From Treponema brennaborense (GTDB lineage: Bacteria; Spirochaetota; Spirochaetia; Treponematales; Treponemataceae): a stretch of 64,000 nt of DNA. Both the position numbers and the translations under genes were made by a program. Location of the stretch: contig JAMPCJ010000004.1 of the NCBI GenBank assembly GCA_023666275.1, forward strand, positions 171,712 to 235,711, read 5' to 3'. This document shows positions 62,910-64,000 of the stretch, in pieces (positions within the stretch are counted from its first letter, which is position 1; each line of letters starts with the position of its first letter). Under the pieces are notes generated by a model. It saw only the letters and a program-made list of their open reading frames with translations, ran no database searches and was not told where the DNA came from.

Positions 62910-63892
62910 TTACTGCGCGGATGTTACGCTTATTTTTGTAACGTCGATTCCGCCTCCGCCCGCGCCGTTGCGCGAGAAGAACAAATAAACTTTCGTTCCC
63001 GCATCTACAGCTGCGCTGAGCGTTCTTGTGTCGCTTCCTGATTTCACTTTAAGTCCTGTTTCACTGGCAAGTGCACCGGTGGGAACAGTAAATGCCTTGC
63101 TGTCTTGCGGACAATCTTCGGCAGAAGCAGAAAGGAAAGCGACACCTATATCGTCAGAGCTGCTAGTGGAACCGACAACTTTGATGTCAAAACTTACTGT
63201 CAATTTGCCGGAAGAAACGCCGAATTTCGAAGTATCGACGGCGACATACCGCTTTGAATCTCCGTTGTAGTTGATTGTTCCGTCATCTCTAAGCCGCAAG
63301 TTTCCTGCGCTTGGCGATTGAAGAATAATTTTTCCGCCATCGATGGCAGCTGCCTCCGCCTTAAGTTGCGTCGGACTTTTACTTGTGTCTAGGGTAATCG
63401 CAGTATTTGCCTTGATTGCATCTGTGAAGTTATTCTTAGTGTAGGGTAAGGCTTCGCTGTCCTCTGTGCTGCCTTCCGCCTTTGCTGTAGCGCCGTCAAC
63501 TTTTTCCAACGTAATTGTACCGGCAAGTTCTCCCGTGTCGATTGTAATCGTATTGCCGTTAACCTCGCCTGAAACTTCCTGGTTGTTCAGTTGAGCTACG
63601 TTCATTTTAACCGTACTGCCGCTTACCGTGTAAGTACCGAAAACCGCGCCATTTCCTGTTTTTGAATAGCCGTAGACGCCGTCATCGACTTTTGTTGCCA
63701 AATAAACGGTGTCTGCATCGCATCGGCATAGACATCAAACGATCTTCCGCCCATTGTGACTTCCCAAACGCCGACAATATTCACATCGTTATCATTATCG
63801 CCGCCACCGCTGTCCGAGCACGAGCAGAACAGAGAACCGAAAATAAGCGCCGCGGCAGCCAAAAGCGCGGCAATGCGTGTTGTTTTTTTCAC
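62910..63892 (-). pseudogene. Lipoprotein gene frameshifted by 5-bp duplication
   Basis: Two overlapping frames make one protein. The first (from GTG 63892 with AGGAGG upstream) gives a signal peptide with lipobox-like LFCS-C, a DNDNDV stretch and VGVWEVTMGGRSFDVYADA, a lipocalin-like start. The second (ending at 62910) continues LATKVDDGVYGYSKTGNGAV, GTYTVSGSTVKM and a C-terminal domain with IDVTKISVTSAQ. They join if one copy of the tandem GATGC at 63724..63715 is removed, giving YADADTVYLATK and about 325 residues. As written, translation stops at 63623. It is either a recent mutation or a switchable surface lipoprotein. The G-x-W start resembles the small lipoprotein at 16681. Confidence 0.8.
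63715..63724 (-). repeat. Tandem GATGC duplication causing frameshift
   Basis: Two adjacent copies of GATGC (GCATC on the plus strand). With one copy the lipoprotein frame is open through the gene; with two it is shifted. Confidence 0.9.
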
Positions 63893-63904
63893 AATTTCCT
63901 CCTT

Positions 63905-63924
63905 AAAAAAACGAACGTTTTTTT
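63905..63924 (-). promoter_or_regulatory. Hairpin A7CG/CGT7 before lipoprotein ribosome site
   Basis: A near-perfect dyad of seven A, CG, AA, CG and seven T (plus-strand reading) lies 5 bases upstream of the AGGAGG. A TATAGC at 63941..63936 could be the -10 box, which would put the hairpin at the very 5' end of the message. No good -35 is seen. Confidence 0.5.
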
Positions 63925-64000
63925 CGGGAACCTGTGCTATACTGAAAAAAGCATAAAATCATGATAAAAGACTTGAAACTGCACTGAAAAGCAAAGAAAA

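Noticed and set aside
62910..63892. Two separate genes at the right end (62910-63701 and 63623-63892)
   Set aside because: The second frame has no start or signal of its own, and the pieces join naturally across a 5-bp duplication, so it is one broken gene.

Overview
The window looks like a treponeme (Spirochaetota) chromosome of intermediate GC, about 45-50% judged by eye. The grounds are an A-type (V-type) ATPase operon in the order E-DUF2764-A-B-D-I-K, a very large GreA, the run rimP-nusA-infB-rbfA-truB-ribF-rpsO-pnp, many exported proteins with no recognisable family, and homologous tRNA/tmRNA features. Species cannot be fixed from sequence alone.

Layout. 1-6036 (minus) holds a DUF212 gene, an unknown multi-pass membrane protein and a full rnfC-D-G-E-A operon running into rnfB at the left edge. 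These Rnf proteins keep the family folds and the two 4Fe-4S motifs of RnfC, but lack the usual flavin-attachment, NADH/FMN and membrane 2Fe-2S cysteine motifs. 6102-9226 carries RNA-modifying enzymes (RluA-type pseudouridine synthase, PcnB/CCA-type nucleotidyltransferase) and a P-loop/Asp23 fusion. 9332-18163 is an accessory surface locus: two fibronectin-III-repeat lipoproteins, a small lipoprotein and a probable outer-membrane protein. It has a C10 tract in the leader, palindromic repeats (one inserted in a signal-peptide coding region), and a 392-bp element made of a GIY-YIG nuclease gene between inverted repeats. 18208-24816 has glycogen synthase, chorismate mutase with a 22-bp tandem repeat upstream, a metallo-beta-lactamase-fold hydrolase, a NeuB-like synthase and an Omp85-like protein.

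24810-34393 (minus) is the A/V-ATPase operon followed by ispG and a TPR protein. 34587-39398 has a J-domain protein, threonine synthase, dCMP deaminase and an unusual chemoreceptor whose sugar-binding-protein-like halves occur in swapped order. tmRNA lies at 39563-39914. 40107-45987 (plus) has a TPR protein, giant GreA and a von Willebrand A membrane protein. 46032-62045 (minus) is a compact run of about 14 genes from rimP to a HEAT-repeat protein, covering transcription, translation, RNA decay, LPS-type export (LptF/G), dUTPase and tRNA queuosine modification. Its leader contains a clear promoter followed by an intrinsic terminator, which suggests attenuation. tRNA-Gly(TCC) lies just upstream. 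The right end has a terminator-rich intergenic region and a lipoprotein gene broken by a 5-bp tandem duplication.

Main points of interest: the apparently cofactor-depleted Rnf operon; the GIY-YIG/inverted-repeat element and its dispersed palindromes; three sites that could switch surface lipoproteins (C10 tract, GATGC duplication, recombinant C-terminus); the circularly permuted receptor; and the rimP leader.
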